Shown one piece after another: positions 52,012-60,843 of a stretch of DNA of 64,000 nt. The stretch comes from Anaerolineaceae bacterium (GTDB lineage Bacteria > Chloroflexota > Anaerolineae > Aggregatilineales > Phototrophicaceae), in contig JACKCF010000004.1 of the NCBI GenBank assembly GCA_020634165.1, forward strand, positions 62,001-126,000. Reading direction: 5' to 3'. Both the position numbers and the translations under genes were made by a program. The notes beneath the pieces were generated by a model. That model saw only the letters and a program-made list of their open reading frames with translations, searched no databases and was not told the origin of the DNA. The stretch's first letter is position 1; the number at the start of each line of letters is the position of its first letter.

Positions 52012-53737
52012 GGGTTGTTTCTCCGTAGGCTTGGAGCAAATGGAAATAGGCTCCCTGGGCCTGAATTAAGTCATTGTGCGTGCCACTTTCGATGATGCGG
52101 CCACCATCCAATACCAGGATTTTGTCGGCCTGAGTGATGGTGTTGAGGCGATGGGCAACGTTTATTACGATGCTACCCTGTGTATGCTGTCTAAGGTTTT
52201 TCTGAACGAGTGCTTCATTTTCACGGTCAAGGCTGGAGGTGGCTTCATCGAAGATGTAGATGGGAACATTCCGTAGGAACATGCGCGCCAATACAATTCG
52301 CTGCGCCTGCCCGCCACTGAGCCGCGCGCCGTTTTCGTCGACAAGGGTTTGGTAGCCATGAGGGAATTCTTGTATGAATGTGTGCGCTGCGGCGGATTCA
52401 GCAGCCTGGGCGATTTGCTCGGCGGTAGCGTCAGGGTTGCCAATGCAGATGTTGTCGGCAATGGTCTTGTTGAAAAGGTAGCTGCGCTGCGGCACCCAGG
52501 CCATTTGCTGTCGCCATGTGACTATGTCCAGTGCGTGCAATTCATGGACGTTATCGCCATCATGGATACGAATCTGGCCTTCAGTTGGCTGGATGAAACC
52601 CAACAGCAAATTGATGATGGTCGATTTTCCGCTGCCGGTTGCGCCGACAATCGCAACATGCTCGCCGCGTTCTATGGTGAATGAGACATCATCCAGTGCC
52701 GGACGATTGCCATCAGCATAGGCATGACTGACATGAGCAAACTCGATGCGCTGAATATCATGTATGCTCTGATCGCCAGACTGCTGTGGCAGCGGCGTGT
52801 TGAGAATGGCATAGATGCGGTCAGCAGCGGCGGCACTATCGCGGCCTGTGTGGAACCTGGCCCCAAGTTGGCGCAAAGGCAGATAAAATTCGGGCGCGAT
52901 GACCAGCAAAAACAATGCCTGCTGAAACTCAATGCCGCCATTGAGCAGGCGCAGGCCAATCTCCACAGCAACAACAGCCACGCTGATCGTCGCCATGAAT
53001 TCCAGCATGAAAGCCGACAAAAAGGCCACCCGCAGTACATTCATGGTGCTTTCGCGATAGTGGTCTGTGATGCGGCGAATGGTTTCGATCTGGGCCTTGC
53101 TGCGATTGAACAACTTGAGCGTGAGCAGTCCCTGCATAACATCGAGGAAGTGGGCGCTCATCTGGGAAAGCTGGGCATAGCGCGTATTGGAATAAGCCGC
53201 AGCAACCATGCCTATCAGCACCATGAAGATGATGATGAGCGGTCCGGTAAGCAGCAGGACGATGAAGGTCAAGAGGTCCAGCGAGAGGGCAACAAACAGT
53301 ATCGCCAGGGGTACCAGCAGTGAGGTAAATAAGGCGGGCAAATAATCACGGAAAAAACCATCGAGTGTTTCAATGCCATCGGTGGCGGTGATGGTTAGTT
53401 CGCCGCTGCGTTCCTGCTGCGTGAAGGCAGGCCCCAGCTTCACAATATGCTCTATCAATTCTTTACGCAGGTCATGTTTAATACGGATGGCAACTTCGGC
53501 GGCGGTCCAGGTAGCAACGGACTGCGTGATGCCGCGCAGCAAGATAATCGCCAGCAAAATGATTAGAAGCGGACCGAGTTGGCTGAGTACGGCTTGTTCC
53601 AGAAAGGCCGAGGCAATGATCTGACTGAGTAAGTAAGATTGCCCAATGATGAGAATGCCGCTGAAAACACCCAGGCAGACTGTCGCGACAAATGCCAACC
53701 GCGCCCGATGAGCTTCCGCCATCAAGCGTCTATCCAT
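51998..53737 (-). CDS. cydD: CydD subunit of the thiol reductant ABC exporter
   Basis: A 579-residue half-transporter. The ATG at 53737 is preferred over an upstream TTG (53782) because AAGGA lies 9 bases before it. Six membrane helices are followed by a nucleotide-binding domain with Walker A GATGSGKST, signature LSGGQAQR, Walker B IYIFDEATSSLD and H-loop VAHRLNT. Both exporter subunits therefore look catalytically complete. The gene lies about 130 bases after cydB and overlaps cydC by 14 bases, the order cydABDC being known from Bacillus-type operons. Confidence 0.88.
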   Translation of the reverse strand: MDRRLMAEAHRARLAFVATVCLGVFSGILIIGQSYLLSQIIASAFLEQAVLSQLGPLLIILLAIILLRGITQSVATWTAAEVAIRIKHDLRKELIEHIVKLGPAFTQQERSGELTITATDGIETLDGFFRDYLPALFTSLLVPLAILFVALSLDLLTFIVLLLTGPLIIIFMVLIGMVAAAYSNTRYAQLSQMSAHFLDVMQGLLTLKLFNRSKAQIETIRRITDHYRESTMNVLRVAFLSAFMLEFMATISVAVVAVEIGLRLLNGGIEFQQALFLLVIAPEFYLPLRQLGARFHTGRDSAAAADRIYAILNTPLPQQSGDQSIHDIQRIEFAHVSHAYADGNRPALDDVSFTIERGEHVAIVGATGSGKSTIINLLLGFIQPTEGQIRIHDGDNVHELHALDIVTWRQQMAWVPQRSYLFNKTIADNICIGNPDATAEQIAQAAESAAAHTFIQEFPHGYQTLVDENGARLSGGQAQRIVLARMFLRNVPIYIFDEATSSLDRENEALVQKNLRQHTQGSIVINVAHRLNTITQADKILVLDGGRIIESGTHNDLIQAQGAYFHLLQAYGETTHDGA

Positions 53738-53866
53738 ACCCCGCGTTCCTTGCTGCTGACTGCTGATTGCTTCATGATACAAGGAGCAGGCTCAAAGTGA
53801 ACCCGCTCCTTGTGATTTTCGATATTTTTGTTGCTGTGCACTTAATCGCTAAGCGACGTTCAATTC

Positions 53867-54889
53867 CTAGTATTCCAGATGGCTTTCCGATGTGACGCGC
53901 TTACGGAAAACCCAGTAACTCCAGCCCTGGTAGAGCAACACCAGCGGTACAAAGATCAGCGCCACGATGGTCATCACCTGGAGCGTGTATGGACTTGATG
54001 AGGCGTTGTAAATCGTCAGGTCGAATTCCGAACCGAGCGATGAAGGCATCACGCGCGGGAACAAGCCACCAAACAGGAACATCACCACGCCGATGATGGT
54101 GACACCTGTGCCGATGAACGCTGTGCCAAATTTCTGCTGGCGGATCATCCAGCCAGCGGTGAGCAGTGCCACGACGGCCAGTACCAGGCCAATTCCCTGA
54201 ACAATGGTGAAGTTCTCGAACAGTGTTGTTTCCACGAAGCTGTAGCCAACGAACAGCAGCACCACCGCAACGACTGGAATCCAGATGCGGGTCACAGCCG
54301 CTTTCACACGGTCGAGGATGACGCCATCAACTTTCATGCTGAGGAACAGGCCGCCATGCAGGATGAACAGCGTCAGGGTGACGACACCACCAAGCAGGCT
54401 GTATGGATTCAACAGCGTGAAGAAATTGCCTGTGAAGGTCATGGTTTCGTCAATGGGGACGCCACGAACGATATTGCCAAAGGCAACACCCCACAGCAAA
54501 GCCGGAAGGAAGCTACCAATGAAAAGTGCCCAGTCCCAGGTTTTACGCCAAGTGGGGTTGTCGTCCTTGCTGCGGAACTCGAAGGCGACACCACGCAGGA
54601 TCATGGCAATGAGAATGACGAACAATGCCAGATAGAAACCACTGAACAAAGTGGCATACCAGTTCGGGAAAGCGGCGAAAATTGCGCCACCAGCCGTCAG
54701 CAGCCAGACTTCATTGCCATCCCAGTGTGGGCCAATGGTATTGATAACGATACGCCGCTCCTGGTCGTCTTTAGCAACAAAGGGCAGCAAAATCCCGACG
54801 CCGAAGTCGAAGCCTTCTAAGAAGAAGAACCCTGTGAAGAGAACAGCAATCAGGATGAACCAGATGGTGTTTAAGTCAATCGACATCAT
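53867..54889 (-). CDS. cydB: Cytochrome bd oxidase subunit II
   Basis: A 340-residue membrane protein with about eight helices, the usual CydB size. It starts 'MMSIDLNTIWFILIAVLFTGFF' (the ATG at 54886 is equally possible, being better spaced from AGGAG), then 'FLEGFDFGVGILLPF' and 'IGPHWDGNEVWLLTAGGAIFAAFP', both strongly conserved in CydB. With CydA it forms the quinol oxidase that reduces oxygen at low concentration. It begins only 6 bases after the cydA stop, so it is cotranslated with it. Confidence 0.96.
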   Translation of the reverse strand: MMSIDLNTIWFILIAVLFTGFFFLEGFDFGVGILLPFVAKDDQERRIVINTIGPHWDGNEVWLLTAGGAIFAAFPNWYATLFSGFYLALFVILIAMILRGVAFEFRSKDDNPTWRKTWDWALFIGSFLPALLWGVAFGNIVRGVPIDETMTFTGNFFTLLNPYSLLGGVVTLTLFILHGGLFLSMKVDGVILDRVKAAVTRIWIPVVAVVLLFVGYSFVETTLFENFTIVQGIGLVLAVVALLTAGWMIRQQKFGTAFIGTGVTIIGVVMFLFGGLFPRVMPSSLGSEFDLTIYNASSSPYTLQVMTIVALIFVPLVLLYQGWSYWVFRKRVTSESHLEY

Positions 54890-54895
54890 GTACTC

Positions 54896-56317
54896 CTAGT
54901 ACGCGCTCTCTAACTTCAAATCATCGGGCTGCGATTTGGGCAATGGCAGGATGGGATCACCACCTGTTCCAACGGTTGCGAACTTCCACAACAGGTAGAA
55001 ATCAGCAATGGCCAGGATGCCATACACCAGCGTGAAGCCAATCAACGAAATGCCGAGGTCAACGGCGGTCAGGTTGGGAGAAAGGCCCTCCTCGGTGCGC
55101 ATCAGACCCTGTACGATCCAGGGTTGGCGACCAAGTTCGGTCAGCATCCAGCCAGTCGCGTTAGCTATGAATGGCAAAACGACGGTGAGCGGCAGAATCA
55201 GCAGGAACCAGCGCTTATTCACCAGCGTGCCACGCCACCAGAAGAAAATACCTACCAGTGCGAGCAGCGCCATCAACATGCCGAAACCAACCATCGCACG
55301 GAAGCTCCAATAGACCATCCAGATCATGGGTGGGACGTAATCTGCATCCGGGCCATAGACATCTGCATATTGCTCCTGATAGAAGGAGTTGAGGTCATTG
55401 ATGCCAGGAACCAATCCTTCAAAGTTGTCAAACGTCAGGAAACTGAGCAGCGATGGAATCTGAATGTTGACGATGGATGTGCGTTCGTTTTCGTCACCGA
55501 TCTGGAAGAAGGACATACCCGCAGGCGCTTCCGATTCCCAGAGACCTTCGGCGGCAGCCAGCTTCATGGGCTGTTTTTCCACCATGAACTGCCCGCTGAG
55601 GTGGCCCGTTCCAATGACGAAAATCACCGAGGCGAGGCTGAAGATCAGACCTGTTTTGAGTGAGCGTGAGAACATTACTTTTTCGATTTCCTGGGAGGGC
55701 CGCAGCAAACGATAGGCGCTAATGGCCACCAGGAAAAAACCGCCTGTGATAAATGCGGCTGATACTACATGTGGAAATTGACGGAAGATGTTCGGGTTGG
55801 TGATAACCGCACCAAAATCCGTCATTTGGGCACGACCGTTGATAATTTCGTAACCAACCGGATTTTGCATCCAGCTATTGGCAATAAGAATCCACAGACT
55901 GGAGATCGTCGTCCCTAAAGCCACCATCCAGATGCTAAACAGATGGACTTTCTTCGGCAGTTTGTCCCAGCCGAAAATCCACAGGCCAATAAAGGTACTT
56001 TCAACAAAGAAGGCCATCAGGGCTTCGATGGCGAGCGGCGCGCCGAAAATATCGCCTACGAAGCGGGAATACTCCGACCAGCCCATGCCAAATTGGAATT
56101 CCTGAACAATGCCCGTAACGACGCCCATCGCAAAATTGATGAGGAACAGCTTCCCCCAGAATTTAGCCATCTTCTTGTATGTTTCATCACCTGTGATGAC
56201 ATATTGCGTCTGGATGATGGCTACCAGAAGAGAGAGGCCAATGGTGAGAGGAACAAAGATATAGTGGAAAAGTGTGGTGCTCGCAAATTGCAGACGTGCG
56301 AGATCTAAAACGTCCAT
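54896..56317 (-). CDS. cydA: Cytochrome bd oxidase subunit I
   Basis: A 473-residue membrane subunit that carries haems b558, b595 and d. The ATG at 56317 is chosen because GGGAAGG lies 7 bases before it; a longer frame starts at 56335. Key parts are seen: 'ARLQFASTTLFHYIFVPLTIG' in two blocks with His18 (equivalent of E. coli His19), 'MGVVTGIVQEFQFGMGW', 'FFVESTFIGLWIFGW', 'FPHVVSAAFITGGF' and 'GWMLTELGRQPW'. The Q-loop between helices 6 and 7 is short. First gene of the cyd operon. Confidence 0.97.
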   Translation of the reverse strand: MDVLDLARLQFASTTLFHYIFVPLTIGLSLLVAIIQTQYVITGDETYKKMAKFWGKLFLINFAMGVVTGIVQEFQFGMGWSEYSRFVGDIFGAPLAIEALMAFFVESTFIGLWIFGWDKLPKKVHLFSIWMVALGTTISSLWILIANSWMQNPVGYEIINGRAQMTDFGAVITNPNIFRQFPHVVSAAFITGGFFLVAISAYRLLRPSQEIEKVMFSRSLKTGLIFSLASVIFVIGTGHLSGQFMVEKQPMKLAAAEGLWESEAPAGMSFFQIGDENERTSIVNIQIPSLLSFLTFDNFEGLVPGINDLNSFYQEQYADVYGPDADYVPPMIWMVYWSFRAMVGFGMLMALLALVGIFFWWRGTLVNKRWFLLILPLTVVLPFIANATGWMLTELGRQPWIVQGLMRTEEGLSPNLTAVDLGISLIGFTLVYGILAIADFYLLWKFATVGTGGDPILPLPKSQPDDLKLESAY

Positions 56318-56362
56318 ATACAACCTTCCCAGCATAAGGGTAAATGGTGTGATGGTTGCTCG

Positions 56363-56408
56363 ATATTACAACTATCCACTCACCGGCACAATTGTGAATT
56401 TCATCACT
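56363..56408 (-). promoter_or_regulatory. cydA promoter with CRP/FNR-like site
   Basis: On the minus strand TTGTGC (56391-56386) and TAATAT (56368-56363) are 17 bases apart. Just upstream TGTGA-N6-TCACT (56393-56408, one base off the palindromic TGTGA-N6-TCACA) is centred about 44 bases before the predicted start of transcription, close to a class II activation position. CACAATTGTG (56387-56396) overlaps it, so a different repressor palindrome is also possible. Confidence 0.5.
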
Positions 56409-56517
56409 AAATACTATAAGCTGTCACTTATATTTTATGACGAGTGTCCCGATACACATCCTCATATCAGCATGTTTAACATATGCGTGTTTCCACTTTG
56501 AAGGCCTCATTGGTCTA

Positions 56518-56571
56518 TTGACGGTATTTCGTTAACGAAATATTCTATATCAAACATTTCGTTAATAAATC
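56518..56571 (+). promoter_or_regulatory. marR promoter with two MarR operator sites
   Basis: TTGACG (56518-56523) and TATTCT (56541-56546) are 17 bases apart. A perfect 16-base palindrome ATTTCGTTAACGAAAT (56526-56541) fills the space between them. A second, half-conserved copy starting ATTTCGTTAA lies 30 bases on (56556-56571). The layout fits autorepression by the MarR protein encoded directly downstream. Confidence 0.75.
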
Positions 56572-56593
56572 TTTTGACTATGTGAGGAGGCTT

Positions 56594-57037
56594 ATGTCTT
56601 CAGAAGCGTCAACAGCGCAAGAGGCGCTACATAAATTCCTGCTGATCTATCGGCATCTGCGGCAGGTAGCTCGTAATGTCGATGAGAAAGGCGTGCGAGG
56701 TCGTCAACTGGCTGTCATGCAGTTCCTGCAAGAACAGGGTTCAGCGACTGTCAGTGAGATACAGAATTATATGTATATCAGCGCAAGCAGTGCCTCGACC
56801 ATGATTTCCAATCTGGAAGATACCGGCTACGTCGAGCGCACCCGTTCTACTGATGACAATCGCGTGGTGCTGGTTGAACTAACCCCGATGGGCAAGGAAA
56901 TCGCCCAATCAGCCGTGATTGATGGCATCGGTCTGTTACGCCGCCGCCTGCCCACCCTGTCTGAAGATCGTCTGCAAAAGATCAATGATGCGCTGGCAGA
57001 CATCATGACGTTGATGGAGGTTACCGAAGAAGAATGA
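56594..57037 (+). CDS. MarR family transcriptional regulator
   Basis: A 147-residue winged-helix regulator. The ATG at 56594 is chosen because AGGAGG (56585-56590) precedes it. The recognition part is 'GSATVSEIQNYMYISASSASTMISNLEDTGYVERTRSTDDNRVVLVELTPMG', in successive blocks, with the wing 'STDDNRVVLVELT'. It is followed by two ABC exporter genes whose first start codon overlaps its stop (ATGA), so it should control them. Many MarR proteins respond to small toxic molecules that the exporter then removes. Confidence 0.93.
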   Translation: MSSEASTAQEALHKFLLIYRHLRQVARNVDEKGVRGRQLAVMQFLQEQGSATVSEIQNYMYISASSASTMISNLEDTGYVERTRSTDDNRVVLVELTPMGKEIAQSAVIDGIGLLRRRLPTLSEDRLQKINDALADIMTLMEVTEEE

Positions 57038-58869
57038 AAGCCTTATTCAAGCTCTTGCGCTATATGCGGCCATATCGCCTGGAAGTCATCGTCGGCATTC
57101 TGACGGTCGTCTTGCCAGTCGCGATGGAGCTGCTGATCCCACGGATGCTGCAATATGTAATTGACCAGGGCATCCGCCCTAAAAGTATGGATGTCATCAT
57201 CAACGGCGCAATGGTCATGATTATCGCGGCGGGTGTAAGCGCGATTGCCACACTCGGCCAGGGTTTTGTACGGGCGCGTTTATCACAGGGGATTGCGTTT
57301 GATATGCGCAACGACCTGTTCCGGCACATTGAGGGCTTACCCTTCAGCACGCTTGACCAACTGCGTACCGGTGGCCTGATGACGCGCATATCCAGCGATG
57401 TCGATACCATCCGTATGTTTTCAAGTAATGGGCTGGCCTTACTGCTACGCGCCCTGCTGATGATTGTTGGCAGTACATTGCTGGTCCTCATCACCAATGT
57501 GCAGCTCTCGGTGATTATGCTGATCTGTCTGTTGTTTGCAGGCATCTTCATCTGGGGTTTCATGAACGCCGCGAGTCCACTGTTCATCATTGTGCAACGT
57601 AAGCTAGCGGCCCTGAATACGGCGATCCAGGAGAATCTCGCTGGGTCCGCGCTGGTGAAAGCCTTCGTCCGTGAGAGCCACGAAATCGAGCGATTTGAAC
57701 AGCGCAACACGGAATACATGGAGCACAATATTCGCGTTGGGCGCATCCTGGCGCTGGTGATGCCGCTGCTGACCATCGTCACCAATCTGGGGCTGGTGGC
57801 TGTGATCTGGTTCGGCGGCATTGACGTTATCAATGGCCATTTTACCGTTGGCGAGCTGGTAGCGTTCAACAATTACCTGATGATCGGCATGACACCCGTA
57901 CTGCTGCTAGGCAATATCGTCACCATGTCATCCAGGGCGGAGGCATCTTCTGTACGAGTGCTGGATGTCCTCAACACGCCGATTCAGAGCCGAGGTGGCG
58001 AAAACGCCTACAATCCCGAAAAAATGCACGGCCATGTTGTGTTTGAAAACGTCTCGTTCCACTATGGTGGCGGCGCGGACGATAATCGCGCTGTGGCGGA
58101 TAATCTGAATAATGCCAACGATGACGAACGCGGCAATGTGCTGGAAAACGTCAGTTTTGAAGCACAACCTGGCCAACTGATCGCATTACTTGGCGTCACG
58201 GGTTCCGGCAAGACGACGCTGGTAAACCTCATCAGCCGTTTTTACGATGCCACATCAGGGCGCATTCTCGTGGATAGCGTCGATGTGCGCGAATGGGACC
58301 CTGAAAACTTGCGGTCGCACATTGGCGTGGTCATGCAGCAGAACCTGCTTTTCAGTGGGACGGTGCGCGAGAATATCGCTTATGGCCGACCTGACGCCTC
58401 GCTCGAAGATGTTATCGCAGCCACCAAAGCAGCCCAGGCACATGATTTCATCATGAGCATGCCAGAGCAATATGACAGTATGATCGAAGCGCGCGGTGCG
58501 AATCTTTCTGGTGGGCAGAAGCAGCGCGTGGCTATTGCACGGGCACTGCTGGTGTCGCCGCGCATCCTGATACTGGATGACAGCACCAGCGCCGTTGATG
58601 TGGAAACGGAGATCAAAATTCAGGACGCGCTCGATGTCCTCATGAAGGACGCAACTTCGTTCATCATCGCCCAGCGCATCAACAGCGTGCTAAGTGCCGA
58701 CAAAATCCTCATCCTTGAAGGCGGGCACATTGTCGCCAGCGGCAACCACAGCGAGCTGTTGCAGTCCTCGCCCATCTATAAGGATATCTACCAGTCCCAA
58801 TTTGGCACGGATCACCCTCAGCCAGCACCGAGCACATCATCTGATCTGGAGCAAGTGAATTATGACTAA
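57034..58869 (+). CDS. ABC exporter subunit with degenerate ATPase site
   Basis: A 611-residue half-transporter (six helices plus NBD). Walker A GVTGSGKTT and signature LSGGQKQR are intact, but Walker B reads ILILDDSTSAVD (Glu replaced by Asp) and the H-loop is IIAQRINS (Gln for His). Its own Walker site is therefore of the non-hydrolysing type. An insertion of about 22 residues rich in Asp and Asn lies just after the A-loop (HYGGGADDNR..ANDDERGN). It starts in an ATGA overlap with marR and overlaps its partner by 8 bases. It is expected to form a heterodimer with that partner and to export drugs, peptides or lipids. Confidence 0.92.
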   Translation: MKALFKLLRYMRPYRLEVIVGILTVVLPVAMELLIPRMLQYVIDQGIRPKSMDVIINGAMVMIIAAGVSAIATLGQGFVRARLSQGIAFDMRNDLFRHIEGLPFSTLDQLRTGGLMTRISSDVDTIRMFSSNGLALLLRALLMIVGSTLLVLITNVQLSVIMLICLLFAGIFIWGFMNAASPLFIIVQRKLAALNTAIQENLAGSALVKAFVRESHEIERFEQRNTEYMEHNIRVGRILALVMPLLTIVTNLGLVAVIWFGGIDVINGHFTVGELVAFNNYLMIGMTPVLLLGNIVTMSSRAEASSVRVLDVLNTPIQSRGGENAYNPEKMHGHVVFENVSFHYGGGADDNRAVADNLNNANDDERGNVLENVSFEAQPGQLIALLGVTGSGKTTLVNLISRFYDATSGRILVDSVDVREWDPENLRSHIGVVMQQNLLFSGTVRENIAYGRPDASLEDVIAATKAAQAHDFIMSMPEQYDSMIEARGANLSGGQKQRVAIARALLVSPRILILDDSTSAVDVETEIKIQDALDVLMKDATSFIIAQRINSVLSADKILILEGGHIVASGNHSELLQSSPIYKDIYQSQFGTDHPQPAPSTSSDLEQVNYD

Positions 58870-60703
58870 CCAAACCCCGCCAAGAGTTCGCCTGGGTTAT
58901 GGTGGCGGTGGCCGCCTGACGGGCGAAGGCGCCAGCAATGCGCGCCAGACTGTTGGCCGCCTGCTGGGCTACCTCAAACCCTTCTGGCAGCGCCTCGCCA
59001 TCGTCGCAGTACTTTCAGTGATTGGGACGTTGTGCAGCCTGGCAGGACCCATCCTGATTGGACAAGCAATTGACCAATCGATTTCCGCAGCCGATGTCGA
59101 TGGACTTTTACAGATTGTGATCATGATTGTCGTCGTGTATCTGGTCGCGGGCATATCCCAGGTCATACAGGGCCAGTTCATGGTGACGATTGGCCAGCGT
59201 TTCGTCGCCGGATTGCGCAGCCGTCTATTCAGCCATATCCAGACGCTGTCTATGGCCTATCACGATCAGCATTCAGTTGGTGATTTGATGAGCCGCGTTT
59301 CCAATGATACCGATGCCATCAATCAGGCAATCTCAAACGGGTTGATTGAGTTCACGACCAACATTCTGTTGCTCGGCGGCATTATGATCGCTATGTTTGC
59401 CCTGAACTGGCAGCTCGCGCTGGGCACTGCCACTTTGCTGCCGATTATGCTGGCCATAACGGTATGGATCACGCAGTACAGCCGTAAGGCATTCCGCCAG
59501 GTGCAGAAAAATCTGGGCAATCTGAATGGGGTGATGGAAGAAAATATTGCTGGCATCCGCGTCATCAAAGCTTTTGCCCACGAAGAAGCTACCTTCCAGC
59601 AGTTCCTGGCAGCAAATACCCAATACAAACAAGCTGGCATCCGCGCGGATATCATCACAGCAGCGCTTGGCCCTATGTTCAATACCATGAATATCATCGT
59701 GATCGCGGCAGTGGCGCTGGTTGGCGGATGGCTGGCCCTGCAAGACATTGTACATGTGGGCGTGATTGCCACGTTTGTCATCTATGTCCGCAATTTCTTC
59801 CGGCCTATGCGCGCCATCGCCATGCTCTACAACCAGTTACAATCGGCACTGGCTGGTGCTGAACGCATTTTCGCCGTTCTGGATGATGAACCGTCTGTAA
59901 AAGATTTGCCGGATGCCAAACCGCTGCCAAAGGTCCAGGGTGCAGTCACATTCAAGGATGTCAGCTTTGAATACGTGGCAGATAAGCCTGTCCTTACGGA
60001 TGTCAGCATGAGCGTCAAACCGGGCCAGACGATTGCACTGGTCGGACCAACGGGTGCGGGCAAGACAACCATCATCAGCCTTTTAAGCCGCTTCTATGAT
60101 GTCACAAAAGGCACAATTGAAATTGATGGGCATGATATTCGGACGGTACAGCAGGCATCTGTTCGTGGGCAGTTGGGCATCGTGCTACAGGATACATTCC
60201 TGTTTTCCGGCACGATTATGGATAACATCCGCTATGGCCGCCTAAATGCAACTGAGGAAGAAATCGTCGCGGCGGCAAAGCTGGCCAATGCCGATCATTT
60301 CATCCAGCTACTGCCCCAGGGCTATCAGACGATTGTGTCAGAGCAGGGACACAACTTCAGTCATGGGCAGAGGCAGTTATTGGCGATTGCACGGGCTGTT
60401 TTAGCTGATCCTCGCATTCTGATTCTGGATGAGGCGACCAGCAGCGTCGATACTCGTACCGAGGTCTATATTCAGGAAGCGTTACTGAGGCTACTGGAAG
60501 GCCGCACGGCATTCGTCATCGCCCATCGCCTGAGTACGATCCGCAATGCCGACCTGGTGCTGGTGGTAAATGATCATCGCATCATTGAGCGCGGCACCCA
60601 TGACGAATTACTGGCTATGAAGGGCTTTTACTATAACCTGTATATGAGTCAGTTCAGCCGATCACATGAGGGTGTATCGCAGGCAAAAGAAGCCTCGGCA
60701 TAA
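58862..60703 (+). CDS. ABC exporter subunit with canonical ATPase site
   Basis: A 613-residue half-transporter with six helices and an NBD. Walker A GPTGAGKTT, Walker B ILILDEATSSVD and H-loop VIAHRLST are canonical. The signature reads FSHGQRQ instead of LSGGQ, so it is the complement of the partner's defect: the site with this signature is the degenerate one. A Gly-rich N-terminal extension (about 1-35, RLGYGGGGRLTGEGA) precedes the first helix. It overlaps the partner gene by 8 bases. Confidence 0.92.
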   Translation: MTNQTPPRVRLGYGGGGRLTGEGASNARQTVGRLLGYLKPFWQRLAIVAVLSVIGTLCSLAGPILIGQAIDQSISAADVDGLLQIVIMIVVVYLVAGISQVIQGQFMVTIGQRFVAGLRSRLFSHIQTLSMAYHDQHSVGDLMSRVSNDTDAINQAISNGLIEFTTNILLLGGIMIAMFALNWQLALGTATLLPIMLAITVWITQYSRKAFRQVQKNLGNLNGVMEENIAGIRVIKAFAHEEATFQQFLAANTQYKQAGIRADIITAALGPMFNTMNIIVIAAVALVGGWLALQDIVHVGVIATFVIYVRNFFRPMRAIAMLYNQLQSALAGAERIFAVLDDEPSVKDLPDAKPLPKVQGAVTFKDVSFEYVADKPVLTDVSMSVKPGQTIALVGPTGAGKTTIISLLSRFYDVTKGTIEIDGHDIRTVQQASVRGQLGIVLQDTFLFSGTIMDNIRYGRLNATEEEIVAAAKLANADHFIQLLPQGYQTIVSEQGHNFSHGQRQLLAIARAVLADPRILILDEATSSVDTRTEVYIQEALLRLLEGRTAFVIAHRLSTIRNADLVLVVNDHRIIERGTHDELLAMKGFYYNLYMSQFSRSHEGVSQAKEASA

Positions 60704-60727
60704 CTGACGAACTGCATCGGCAATTTG

Positions 60728-60827
60728 TTGACAGATGAGCGATTGTGATCTATCTTCTGTGGAAGCGCCTACATTTGAATTGGTTTGTGTAGGCGTTCTT
60801 CTTGAAAATAGATGTAGGCGCCTACAT
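60728..60827 (+). promoter_or_regulatory. lacI promoter and operators
   Basis: TTGACA (60728-60733) and TATCTT (60751-60756) are 17 bases apart, a good sigma-70 promoter. Downstream lie GCGCCTACAT (60765-60774), TGTAGGCG (60788-60795) as an inverted pair, and the perfect 16-base palindrome ATGTAGGCGCCTACAT (60812-60827), which has the central CG typical of LacI-family operators. Confidence 0.8.
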
Positions 60828-60843
60828 CATTTGATAATAATTT

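Noticed and set aside
60765..60827. CRISPR-like or direct repeat with TGTAGGCG units
   Set aside because: Only inverted copies over 60 bases with no regular spacers; an operator for the LacI protein explains them better.
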